Positions 25,629 through 32,574 of a DNA stretch of 32,574 nucleotides are shown here, one piece after another. Position 1 is the stretch's first letter, and every line of letters begins with the position of its first letter. The notes under the pieces are model-generated. The model had not been told where the DNA came from. It searched no databases and was given only the letters and a program-made list of their open reading frames with translations. This stretch comes from Myxococcota bacterium. Lineage in GTDB: Bacteria > Myxococcota_A > Polyangia > Polyangiales > Polyangiaceae. Both the position numbers and the translations under genes were made by a program. The stretch lies in NCBI GenBank assembly GCA_963169165.1, contig CAUJFL010000022.1:1-32574 (forward strand), in the 5' to 3' direction.

Positions 25629-28262
25629 TCAGAACTCCGCCCGGACGCCGACGCTGGGGATGATCGGCAGCCCTGACTGATAGGTTGCTTGTGTGAAGTT
25701 GTAGTTGAAGCTCAGCGCCTCGGGGTTGCGCCGGTTGTAAACGTTGAGAATGTCGAGATACGCCGAGAGTCGCCAGGTCTGGTAGTACCACTGCTTGTCG
25801 ACCCGGAGATCGAGCTGCTGGAACGCCGGGAGCCGCTGGCTGAACTGGGCGCCCTGGATGCAGCCGTACGCGGCGGCGGCCGAGTTGTAGATGCCGCCGT
25901 TGCACGGCGTGTCGAGCGGCCCCGAGACGAACCGGTACCTGACGCCGAACTCCCAGCCGCGCCCGAGGCGGTAGCTGCCGAGCGCGGTCAGGATGTGGGT
26001 CTGATCGTACTGGAAGAGCTGCAGCTCCTCGCCGGGGTTCTGCCGACGGACGCTCCGGGACAGCGTGTAGGCGATCCAGCCGAAGAAGCGCGAGTCGGCC
26101 TTGTAGCGGAGCAGGGTCTCGGCGCCGACGACGTAGCCGGAGCCGCGGTTGGCGTAGCTGAACGAGCCGCGATCGTTCGGCACGCGCGACACCAGGTTGT
26201 CGAGCTGCTTGTAGAAGCCCTCGACCGACACGTCGACGCGCCGCGCGAGCTCCTGCTCGACGCCGGTCGAGTAGTGGATGGATCGGTTCGAGGCGACGCC
26301 GGGGGTGCCGTAGACGACGTTGGTCTCCTGAGGCTGCGGCGGCTCGTGAAACACGCCCGCGCCGCCCTTCAGCGTGGTCTTCGGGAAGCCCTGGTGCGCG
26401 ATGAAGCGGGCGTTCATCCGCGGGCTCATGTCCCAGTGTCCCGAGTCGTTGGCGTAGTCGGCGCGGGTGCCGGCGACGAGGCGGACGCGCTCGTGAGGCA
26501 CCAGCTCGAGCTCGGCGTAGGCGGCGGGACGGACGATCGACGCCGAGCCGTTGAACACGACCGGCGGCCGCGCGGCGAACGGCCCCGGATCGGGCTCGCC
26601 CGGGCGCGGCGGCTGCGGCATGCGGATGTCGATGTCGTAGGGCGCCCAGAGGACGTCCTGCCCGACGTTGAGCGTGACGCCCTTGGCGAGGCGCTGCGAG
26701 ATCTCGAGGCGGTGGGAGATCTGCCGGGCGTCGATGCGAAAGAACAGCGAACCGAGCGAGAAATCGACCTTGTTCTGCCCGTACGACAGCATCGCCTTCA
26801 GGCGGGTCGAGTCGGTGAGATCGTGGGTGTAGTTGCCCTGCAGGCGCCACGAGCCGGTGTGAAACCCGAGGTTCCCGCCGACGATCGGATCCTGCGCGAG
26901 CGGGTTCTTGATGAGCACCTCGAGGCGGTCGTCGGCGCCGTACACGCCGATGCGGAGCCTCGACTTGCTGGTCGGCTGGGTCTCGGCGAACGCCTGGTAG
27001 TCATAGTAGACAGGCGCCGTCGTCACGCCGGCGTCGGCGCTGTCGAGCACGGGCTTCAGCCACAGGTCGACGTAGCTGCGGCGCGCGCCGGCGATGAAGC
27101 TCCAGCCCTTCAGGAACGGGATCGGGCCCTCGGCCATCATGCGCGCGTCGATGAAATCTGCCTGCGCGAGCCCGTGGTACTTGCCGTCCTTGTTGGGAGA
27201 GCGGACGCCGACGTCGATCACGCCGCCCATCACGCGGCCGTACTGCGAAGAAAAATTGCCTGGGTAAAAATCGATCCGCTCGATCATCTCGGTCGGGATC
27301 ACGCTGGAGAGCCCGCCGAAGTGGTAGGCGATCGGCACCTGCGAGCCGTCGACGAAGATCTGCGTCGAGTTGGGCGCCGACCCGCGCACGATCAAGAAGC
27401 CGACGAGCCCCGGGGGCCGCGCGACGCCGGGGAGGTTCTGCAGGGCGCGCAGGGCGTCGCCGTTGGTGCCGGGGATGCGCGACATCTCGCGGCGCTCGAT
27501 CGTGCGCTTCGTGACCTCGCGCGGGGGGCGCTCGCCGCGCACCATGACCTCGTCCTCGCCGCCCTCGACCGAGAGCCGGTACAGCACCTCGGTGGCCTTG
27601 CCGGCCTCGACCTCTTCCTCGACGGTGAGCGGTCGGTAGCCGGGCGCCTGCACCGTCACCGAGTACTTGCCGGGCGGGAGATCGCGGACCTGCCAGGCGC
27701 CCGACGCGGACGTCGTCACCTCGGTCGAGAAGCCGCCGCCGTCGATCCTCACGCGGGCGCCGGTGAGGTGCGCGCCGGTCGAGCCGATGTCGACGACGCC
27801 GGAGAGCGCGGTCGCCTTGACCGGCGCGGCGGCGGCGTCGACGGGCGCGGCCGGATCCGCGCGCAGCGTGAAGGCGTAGCGGTACGCGATGCGCGACGGG
27901 ATCGCCCGGCCGTCGCGCGACGCAGGGGTGAACTTGAACCTCTTCGCGGCCGCCACGGCCGCCTCGTCGAAGCCGTGGCCCGCGGGGCTGAGGACGACCG
28001 CCGCCGTGACGTTGCCGTCGGCGTCGATGTCCAGCTGAAGGACGACGTTGCCCTCCTTGCCGGCCTTCTTCGCCTCCTCGGGGTACGGCGCGTCGACGAA
28101 GTCCTTCAGGACCGGCGGCAGCAGGCCCGCTGGCTTCTTCGGCTCGTCCTTCGGCGGCTCGACCGGGCGCGTGACGGGGCCGCCCGGCTGCGCGAGCGCG
28201 GGCGCCGCGGCGAACGCGAGCGACGTCGCGAGGGCGACGTGGTGGAGGCGGCGTCTCGGCAT
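25629..28262 (-). CDS. TonB C-terminal domain fused to a TonB-dependent receptor
   Basis: An 877-residue outer-membrane protein. Signal peptide 1-24 (ends PALAQ), then residues ~51-133 match a TonB C-terminal domain (DAPYPEEAKKAGKEGNVVLQ, ..., FDEAAVAAAKRFKFTPASRD, GRAIPSRIAYRYAFTL). Residues ~150-232 are a carboxypeptidase-regulatory/PEGA-type beta domain (LSGVVDIGSTGAHLTGARVR). The plug (~250-355) follows with LRALQNLPGVARPP and FLIVRGSAPNSTQIFVDG, then a barrel ending in VGVRAEF. The usual receptor opens its plug through a separate inner-membrane TonB; here a TonB-type domain is joined to the periplasmic side of the receptor itself. ATG 28262 is chosen for the signal peptide; the much longer open frame upstream crosses the hydrolase gene and the heptamer array and is an artefact. 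Ligand unknown. Confidence 0.9.
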   Translation of the reverse strand: MPRRRLHHVALATSLAFAAAPALAQPGGPVTRPVEPPKDEPKKPAGLLPPVLKDFVDAPYPEEAKKAGKEGNVVLQLDIDADGNVTAAVVLSPAGHGFDEAAVAAAKRFKFTPASRDGRAIPSRIAYRYAFTLRADPAAPVDAAAAPVKATALSGVVDIGSTGAHLTGARVRIDGGGFSTEVTTSASGAWQVRDLPPGKYSVTVQAPGYRPLTVEEEVEAGKATEVLYRLSVEGGEDEVMVRGERPPREVTKRTIERREMSRIPGTNGDALRALQNLPGVARPPGLVGFLIVRGSAPNSTQIFVDGSQVPIAYHFGGLSSVIPTEMIERIDFYPGNFSSQYGRVMGGVIDVGVRSPNKDGKYHGLAQADFIDARMMAEGPIPFLKGWSFIAGARRSYVDLWLKPVLDSADAGVTTAPVYYDYQAFAETQPTSKSRLRIGVYGADDRLEVLIKNPLAQDPIVGGNLGFHTGSWRLQGNYTHDLTDSTRLKAMLSYGQNKVDFSLGSLFFRIDARQISHRLEISQRLAKGVTLNVGQDVLWAPYDIDIRMPQPPRPGEPDPGPFAARPPVVFNGSASIVRPAAYAELELVPHERVRLVAGTRADYANDSGHWDMSPRMNARFIAHQGFPKTTLKGGAGVFHEPPQPQETNVVYGTPGVASNRSIHYSTGVEQELARRVDVSVEGFYKQLDNLVSRVPNDRGSFSYANRGSGYVVGAETLLRYKADSRFFGWIAYTLSRSVRRQNPGEELQLFQYDQTHILTALGSYRLGRGWEFGVRYRFVSGPLDTPCNGGIYNSAAAAYGCIQGAQFSQRLPAFQQLDLRVDKQWYYQTWRLSAYLDILNVYNRRNPEALSFNYNFTQATYQSGLPIIPSVGVRAEF

Positions 28263-28318
28263 TCGGCGGGCGCGGCGTATAGCACGCCTCGCCGCGCGCA
28301 GATCATCGCGCGAGCCGC

Positions 28319-29299
28319 TCAGTCGTCGCGCTTGACGGGCTTCGCGGGCGGGGTCTTCCAGCGCGGCACGAGGTAGACCTTCATCACGCTCGCGACGAGG
28401 CCGAGGTGCGCGCAGTGGTCGGGCTTGTCGTTGCCGTCGTAGCCGCGGACATGGAAATCTCCCTTGTCGAAGCGGCTGATCATCTCGAGCCCGAGCACGT
28501 CCTTGCGGGTCGCCTTCTTCATCTTGCCGGAGAGCTCGTGCACGACGTGGTTCGCGACCTCGGTCGTCGACGCGTAGCCGGGCGGGATGATCGACGAGTG
28601 CGAGAGGAACATCAGGCGCTTCTTCTTCGCGGCGAGCCGCGCGTAGTCGACGAAGTGCTCGATCTGCGCGGCGCGCACCTGCCCCTTGTCGCCGCCCTCT
28701 TGATAGCCGGCGTGCAAGGAGTCGAGCAGGATGACGGCCTCGACCTTGTCGGCGATCGGCTGGCGCAGGATCTGGCTGGTGGCGCCGTAGCCCGCGCTCC
28801 ACGACATCAGCGCGAGGTGCTGCACGTGCGCCTTCGGGTTGCCCGAGCGCTTCTTCATCCTCTCCTCGACGCTGGCGATCAACCGCGGGAACACCGACGC
28901 GTCGGCGAATCTGGCCTCGTAGGGGCCCGAGCCGAGGCCGAGGTCGATCCCGACGAGCACGATCCCCTTCGCCGTCTTGACGAACTCTTTCCGGGCGGGC
29001 TCGTGGCCGTGAAAGTGTACGACGAGATCGAAGCCGCCGTTCTTGCGGACGCCGCCCTTCACCGGCGCGACCATCTGGCCGAGCGAGACGTTCTCCCACC
29101 TGTCGTAGTCGAGGAAGCCCGGATCGGGCGTCATGCACGGGTTCGGCCCGTCGCGCTTCTTCTTCGGGGCGGCGTGGGGCGCCTCCCTGGGTGGCTCGTC
29201 GGCGGTCGTGGCCGGCGGCGCGTCCGCGTCCTCGGCGAGCGCCGGCCACGCGAGCAACGCGGCGGCGACGACGGCGAGCACGGAGGACCAGCGGCGCAT
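28319..29299 (-). CDS. Secreted alpha/beta-hydrolase-like protein
   Basis: A 326-residue protein with a signal peptide (MRRWSSVLAVVAAALLAWPALA-EDAD) and an acidic/basic linker. The core has FDLVVHFHGHEPARKEF, LVGIDLGLGSG, nucleophile-elbow-like LMSWSAGYGATSQIL (Ser in SWSAG), an acid-bearing strand AVILLDSLHAGY, and a C-terminal HLGL segment that could supply the His (DHCAHLGLVASVMKVYL). This gives a possible Ser-Asp-His triad. It sits upstream of the TonB-receptor gene, separated by 56 bp; a link such as processing of the imported compound is possible but unproven. Confidence 0.78.
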   Translation of the reverse strand: MRRWSSVLAVVAAALLAWPALAEDADAPPATTADEPPREAPHAAPKKKRDGPNPCMTPDPGFLDYDRWENVSLGQMVAPVKGGVRKNGGFDLVVHFHGHEPARKEFVKTAKGIVLVGIDLGLGSGPYEARFADASVFPRLIASVEERMKKRSGNPKAHVQHLALMSWSAGYGATSQILRQPIADKVEAVILLDSLHAGYQEGGDKGQVRAAQIEHFVDYARLAAKKKRLMFLSHSSIIPPGYASTTEVANHVVHELSGKMKKATRKDVLGLEMISRFDKGDFHVRGYDGNDKPDHCAHLGLVASVMKVYLVPRWKTPPAKPVKRDD

Positions 29300-29352
29300 C
29301 GGGGGGTATGCCCCTCTCGCACAGGCGGGGCGGTCCGTCGAATTCGAGGGGT

Positions 29353-29613
29353 GGGAGACGAGAGTCGGGAGTCGGGGAGTCGGGAGTCGGACGTCGGACG
29401 TCGGGAGTCGGGAGTCGGGAGTCGGGGGAGTCGGGAGTCGGGAGTCGGACGTCGGACGTCGGACGTCGGGAGTCGGGAGTCGGGAGTCGGGAGTCGGGAG
29501 TCGAGAGTCGGGAGTCGGGAGTCGGGAGTCGGGAGTCGGGAGTCGGGAGTCGGGGGAGTCGGGAGTCGGGGGTTGGGAATCGGGAGTCGGGATCGGGAGA
29601 CGGGAGACGGGGG
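29353..29613 (+). repeat. Heptanucleotide array GGGAGTC/GGACGTC
   Basis: About 36 tandem 7-base units, mostly GGGAGTC, with runs of GGACGTC (two at ~29390, three at ~29448), some 8- or 9-base units with extra G, and decayed ends (GGGAGAC, GAGAGTC, GGGAATC). Because 7 and 3 are coprime all frames stay open, so long ORFs crossing it are artefacts. Each unit is a GGG tract with a 4-base AGTC spacer, which fits the G-quadruplex consensus on the plus strand. The array lies in the only large gene-free gap, 29300-29747, between the UbiB gene end and the hydrolase start. Its flanks (29300-29352 and 29614-29747) show nothing else I can name. Confidence 0.95.
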
Positions 29614-29747
29614 TGGCAGGGCTCGACTCGCTCGACGCGCTCGCGGCCGGAAGACGGCGCCCGGGGGTGAGCGCTCGCTGGCGCGGCTCGGCGGGACGAA
29701 ACGGGGAGCCTCGCTGCCCGACCGATCACGCCGACGCCGACCGCGCG

Positions 29748-31421
29748 TCACCGGCGCCGGTCGCGCACGATGTGGACGACCGCGACCAGCGCGGCGAGCC
29801 CCAGCAGCGCGATCGCGATGGCGTCCCTGTCACCCGGGCGCCGCGACAGCAGCGCGCACGCGCCGAGCACCAGCGCCCCGAACGCGAGCCCCGAGAAGAT
29901 GCGCCGACCCAGGCGATCGACCGCGAGATCGGCGCCGGGGTTCTCGGTCTTCAGCATCAGCCGACCGAGGCGGAGATCCTCGAGCACCTCGCGCAGCTGC
30001 TGCGGGACGTCGTAGGCCGCGCCGCTGATGCGCTCCGCGACGCGCCACAGCTCGTTGAGGATGCGCTCGGGCGAGTAGCGCTTCTTCAGCAGATCGACGA
30101 AGTAGGGCTTGGCCTCCTCGAAGAAGTCGAGATCGGGATCGATCTCCTTGCCGATGCCGTCGAGGGTCATCAGCGTCTTGCCGACCATCAGGAACTCGGG
30201 CGGGATCTCGATGCCGTACTTGGTGGCGCCGCCGACGATGTCCGTCAGCATGGCGCCGAGCTTCATGTCCTTGAGGTTCTTGCCGAGGTACTTCTCGGCG
30301 AGCATCGACGCCTCGGCGCGGTAGGCGCGCATGTCGACCTTCTTGGTCGGCGTGCCGATCGCGTAGAGCGCGTCGGCGACCGCGATGGCGTCGCCGCGCA
30401 CCGCCGCGATCATCAGATCGATGGTCTTCTCGCGCATGTCGGGCGACAGCCTGCCGACCATCCCGAGGTCGACCATCCCGAACACCGTCGCGTCGGCCGG
30501 GCCGCAGATGAGGATGTTGCCGGGGTGCGGGTCGGCGTGGAAGAAGCCGTCCTCGAAGATCATCTTGATCAGCATCCCGGTCGCGATCTTGGTGATGCGC
30601 TGGCCCGAGTGGCCGTCGGCGATCGCGGCGTGCACCTTCTTGCCGGGCAGGAACTCGAGCACGAGCACGTTGCGCGTCGAGACGTCGCGGTACGCGAAGG
30701 GGAAGCGCACCTCGGGCTGGTGCTCGAAATTCTTCTGAAATTTGCGCGAATTCTCGGCCTCGATGCCGTAGTCGAGCTCGGCCGTGATCGAGCGATCGAA
30801 GTTCTCGACCATGCCGACCAGCGAGTAGACGCGCGCCTCCGGGATCGTGCGCTCGATGAGGCGCGCGAGCACGTAGAGCAGGTCCATGTCGCGCGCGATC
30901 GTCTCGCCGACGCCGGGGCGCTGGACCTTCACGACGACGTCGCGCGGGCCGTCGGGGGTCTTCAGCACCGCCCGGTGCACCTGACCGATGCTCGCCGCCG
31001 CGAGCGGGCGCTCCTCGAACGACTCGAACACCTCCTCGAGCGGGCGCGCGAGCGACGCCTCGACCTCGCGCTCGATGTCGGCCCACGGCACCTGCGGCAC
31101 GTCGTCTTGCAGCTTCTTCAGCTCGACGACCCAGTCCTCGGGGAGGATGTCGGCGCGCGTCGACGCGATCTGCCCGAGCTTGACGAACGACGGGCCGAGC
31201 TCCTGCGCGACGAGCCGCAGCCGCACGCCCATCGACTGCTTCTTCGCGAGCTCGCCGGCCGCGAATTCCTCGTCGGACACCGTGATTTCGGCGTCGGCCG
31301 GCCCGCCGCCGCGGCCGAGGCCGATCCGCGAGACGACCTCGCCGAAGCCGTGCCGCACGAGCACGGTGGTGATCTGTCGGAGCCGGACGAGATCCCGGTA
31401 CGCGTTGACGATCGAGACCAA
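29748..31421 (-). CDS. UbiB/AarF/ADCK-family atypical kinase, second copy
   Basis: A 557-residue UbiB-family protein of the standard bacterial layout: FVKLGQIASTRADILPEDW (KxGQ motif), AAASIGQVHRA, ATP lysine VVVKVQRPGV, ExD segment ELDYGIEAENSRKF, catalytic FFHADPHPGNIL, and MVDLGMVGRLSPDMREK. The C-terminus has two membrane helices (SGLAFGALVLGACALLS and AIAIALLGLAALVAVVHIV), as in quinone-biosynthesis ADCK proteins. TTG at 31421 (MVSIVNAYRDLVRLRQITTV) is accepted because a GAGG sequence lies upstream and the N-terminus matches the family. It is 1 bp downstream of a TerB-like gene. No ubiE or other ubiquinone genes are nearby. Confidence 0.92.
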   Translation of the reverse strand: MVSIVNAYRDLVRLRQITTVLVRHGFGEVVSRIGLGRGGGPADAEITVSDEEFAAGELAKKQSMGVRLRLVAQELGPSFVKLGQIASTRADILPEDWVVELKKLQDDVPQVPWADIEREVEASLARPLEEVFESFEERPLAAASIGQVHRAVLKTPDGPRDVVVKVQRPGVGETIARDMDLLYVLARLIERTIPEARVYSLVGMVENFDRSITAELDYGIEAENSRKFQKNFEHQPEVRFPFAYRDVSTRNVLVLEFLPGKKVHAAIADGHSGQRITKIATGMLIKMIFEDGFFHADPHPGNILICGPADATVFGMVDLGMVGRLSPDMREKTIDLMIAAVRGDAIAVADALYAIGTPTKKVDMRAYRAEASMLAEKYLGKNLKDMKLGAMLTDIVGGATKYGIEIPPEFLMVGKTLMTLDGIGKEIDPDLDFFEEAKPYFVDLLKKRYSPERILNELWRVAERISGAAYDVPQQLREVLEDLRLGRLMLKTENPGADLAVDRLGRRIFSGLAFGALVLGACALLSRRPGDRDAIAIALLGLAALVAVVHIVRDRRR

Positions 31422-31422
31422 G

Positions 31423-31878
31423 CTACTCGGCCTCGATGTCGCCGAGCTTCGCCAGGATGCGCGCCTCGAGCGCGGCGAAGTCGTACCGATCGGGGCGGTC
31501 GCCCGCGGGCAGGCTCGCGACCTCGAACGCCGCGGCGCTCGCGCGGGTCCGCACGCCGTCCGGCAGCCCCAGACGATCGCCGAGCAACGTGAGGCTCGTG
31601 CGCTCCTCGGTCGTCACGACGCCGTCGAGCCTGGCGAGCCACGTCGCGAGCGCGTAGGTGAGCACGCGCTCCTTCCGGCCGAGCGTGACCGTCGAGACCT
31701 CGGGGATCGTGAGCTTCTCGCGGGTCGCGCGCTCGATCTCGGCGAGCTCCTCCGCGTCGAGGCCCGCCTCCTTCGCCGTGCGGAGCAGCGCCCGCCCCTC
31801 GTCGGGATCGAGGTTGCCGTCCGACCAGCCGATGGCGGCGAGCGCGAGCAGCGCGTCTTTGGGGAGCGAGAGGGCCAT
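31423..31878 (-). CDS. TerB-like helical protein, second copy
   Basis: A 151-residue acidic helical protein. N-terminal MALSLPKDALLALAAIGWSD, then the acidic turn SDGNLDPDEGRALLRTAKEA and AGLDAEELAEIERATREKLT; second half TYALATWLARLDGVVTTEER and LLGDRLGLPDGVRTRASAA. This is the TerB-like two-repeat plan. ATG 31878 is preferred; an in-frame start at 31914 would add 12 non-conserved residues. It ends 1 bp before the UbiB kinase gene, so the two are one operon. Confidence 0.75.
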   Translation of the reverse strand: MALSLPKDALLALAAIGWSDGNLDPDEGRALLRTAKEAGLDAEELAEIERATREKLTIPEVSTVTLGRKERVLTYALATWLARLDGVVTTEERTSLTLLGDRLGLPDGVRTRASAAAFEVASLPAGDRPDRYDFAALEARILAKLGDIEAE

Positions 31879-31965
31879 GAGACGAAGAGAACCCGAAGCC
31901 CCAGGCGGCGCCAAGCCCCAAACGGCGCCGGGAGGCGCGGAGGTCTCGCGGCCCTCGGCCTCGTC

Positions 31966-31981
31966 CCAGTTTGCAAACGGG
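31966..31981. promoter_or_regulatory. Palindrome, possible operator
   Basis: GTTTGCAAAC (31969-31978) is a perfect 10-bp palindrome, extending to CCaGTTTGCAAACgGG with one mismatched pair. It lies in the 211-bp divergent gap between the TerB-like gene and the lipoprotein gene and is AT-rich against its surroundings, as expected for a repressor or activator site. Confidence 0.4.
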
Positions 31982-32038
31982 CTCGACTGGAGGGAGCGGG
32001 TTCACGGAGGAGGCGGGACGGCGCCGAGAAACTTTCAG

Positions 32039-32059
32039 TGTCACGGTCGACCGTTGACA
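32039..32059. promoter_or_regulatory. Inverted repeat overlapping a TTGACA element
   Basis: ACGGTCGACCGT (32043-32054) is a perfect 12-bp palindrome; flanking TGTC and GACA extend it to a 21-base inverted repeat with one unpaired T. TTGACA at 32054-32059 matches a -35 hexamer reading toward the lipoprotein gene starting 31 bases later; no clear -10 is visible, so the promoter itself is doubtful. Confidence 0.4.
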
Positions 32060-32089
32060 GCCTGGTCCTTTGACGCACACTGCCAGCCC

Positions 32090-32574
32090 GTGCGACGGAT
32101 CCTGCTGCTCGGGTGTCTGCTGGTCGTGGCCTGCGCCGAGGGCATCGCCTCCGTACAAGAAGACGATCCGGGCGGCGCGGCGGGCGCGACCACCGCCAGC
32201 GGCGGCGCGAGTCCAGGCGCGGGCAGCGGCGGCGTCGCGGGCGGCGGCGGCACGAACGTCGGGCACGCGGGGACCGGCGGCGCCGCGGGCGCGGTCACCG
32301 GCGGCAACGCGGGCTCCCCCATCGCGGGCAGCGCGGGCGCGGGCAACACTGGCAACGCGGGCAGCGCGGGCGCCGGCAACACTGGCAACGCGGGCAGCGC
32401 GGGCGCCGGCAACGCGGGCAGCGCGGGGGCAGGAATCGCGGGCTCTGCGGGGGCTGGAAACGCGGGCTCCGCGGGCTCGGGCGGCGGCGAGGCGTGCCCC
32501 GTGCCCACGGCGGCGTGTACGGACGGTAGCCATTCGCGGACGGGCGGCTGCATGAACGCGCGCGTGATCGGCCG
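32090..32574 (+). CDS. Gly/Ala/Asn-rich lipoprotein (3' end outside window)
   Basis: From a GTG at 32090 the frame is open to the window end (~161 residues). Signal MRRILLLGCLLVVAC gives lipobox LVVAC with Cys15. A ~110-residue low-complexity stalk follows, made of Gly, Ala, Ser, Asn and Thr (GSAGAGNTGNA-type units), then a Cys-containing start of a folded domain (EACPVPTAACTDGSHSRTGG). This plan, lipid anchor, flexible Gly/Ala stalk, Cys-rich domain, is frequent among Polyangiales surface lipoproteins. The function of the missing C-terminal domain cannot be told. Confidence 0.8.
   Translation, partial: MRRILLLGCLLVVACAEGIASVQEDDPGGAAGATTASGGASPGAGSGGVAGGGGTNVGHAGTGGAAGAVTGGNAGSPIAGSAGAGNTGNAGSAGAGNTGNAGSAGAGNAGSAGAGIAGSAGAGNAGSAGSGGGEACPVPTAACTDGSHSRTGGCMNARVIG
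32342..32407 (+). repeat. 33-bp tandem repeat in the lipoprotein stalk
   Basis: Two adjacent identical 33-base units (32342-32374 and 32375-32407) encode GNTGNAGSAGA twice, followed by shorter decayed GNAGSAGA-type units. The length is a multiple of three, so copy-number change alters stalk length without a frameshift. Confidence 0.8.

Noticed and set aside
29353-29613. CRISPR array
   Set aside because: Units are 7 bases with no spacers and no cas genes nearby; this is a simple tandem repeat.
28263-29729. Extension of the TonB-receptor frame through the hydrolase gene and heptamer array
   Set aside because: A signal peptide marks the true start at 28262; the heptamer array keeps all frames open and the rest is a shadow of the hydrolase gene.
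29133-31592. 819-codon plus-strand frame across the heptamer array and the second UbiB gene
   Set aside because: Antisense to strongly supported UbiB motifs; openness over the array is an artefact of period 7.

Overview
The window is very GC-rich, densely coded and reads as a chromosome of a predatory/social deltaproteobacterium (phylum Myxococcota, most like the Polyangiales). The grounds are several Ser/Thr protein kinases, an FHA-type sigma-54 activator coupled to a kinase, a TonB-domain/TonB-receptor fusion, many lipoproteins with Ala/Ser/Pro/Gly-rich spacers, a histone-H1-like Lys/Pro/Ala protein, and frequent GTG/TTG starts with 4-bp stop/start overlaps. I cannot name a species. No tRNA, rRNA, insertion sequence, integrase or CRISPR array was seen; this is a chromosomal core/accessory mix, not an obvious island.

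Layout. 1-1.46 kb: 3' end of a membrane protein facing a convergent proline-rich lipoprotein. 1.57-6.15 kb (+): lysS, a LolC/E-type permease with an unusual extra membrane domain, and lolD, an aminoacylation plus lipoprotein-export operon. 5.77-11.08 kb (-): livK and livH (amino-acid binding protein and permease, without livM/G/F) leading into a helical-repeat gene and a Ser/Thr kinase gene that are in the same frame and separated by one amber codon. 11.16 kb (+): a small Tat-exported Rieske protein. 11.58-15.82 kb (-): TerB-like protein, receiver-histidine kinase hybrid, two Skp/OmpH-type chaperones and lpxD, an outer-membrane biogenesis operon. 15.79-17.93 kb (+): a UbiB/ADCK-family kinase and the histone-like protein. 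18.02-19.07 kb (-): a Tat-exported DUF362 protein. 19.18-24.55 kb (+): FHA sigma-54 activator, Ser/Thr kinase, PEGA-like membrane protein, DUF3592-like membrane protein and a quinone-oxidoreductase-like MDR protein. 24.54-29.30 kb (-): secreted alpha/beta-hydrolase-like protein, TonB-receptor fusion and a partner lipoprotein. 29.35-29.61 kb: a heptanucleotide array in the only large intergenic gap. 29.75-31.88 kb (-): a second TerB-like/UbiB pair. 32.09 kb to the end (+): a Gly/Ala/Asn-rich lipoprotein cut by the window edge.

Themes. Much of the window serves the cell envelope: lipoprotein release (LolCE/LolD), periplasmic chaperones (two Skp), lipid A (LpxD), receptors and surface lipoproteins, and signalling that may sense envelope state. 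The most unusual signals are the UbiB kinase found twice next to a TerB-like gene, the kinase gene split by a single stop codon, the TonB-domain fusion to its own receptor, the phospho-signalling pair of FHA activator and kinase, and the G-quadruplex-prone heptamer array.
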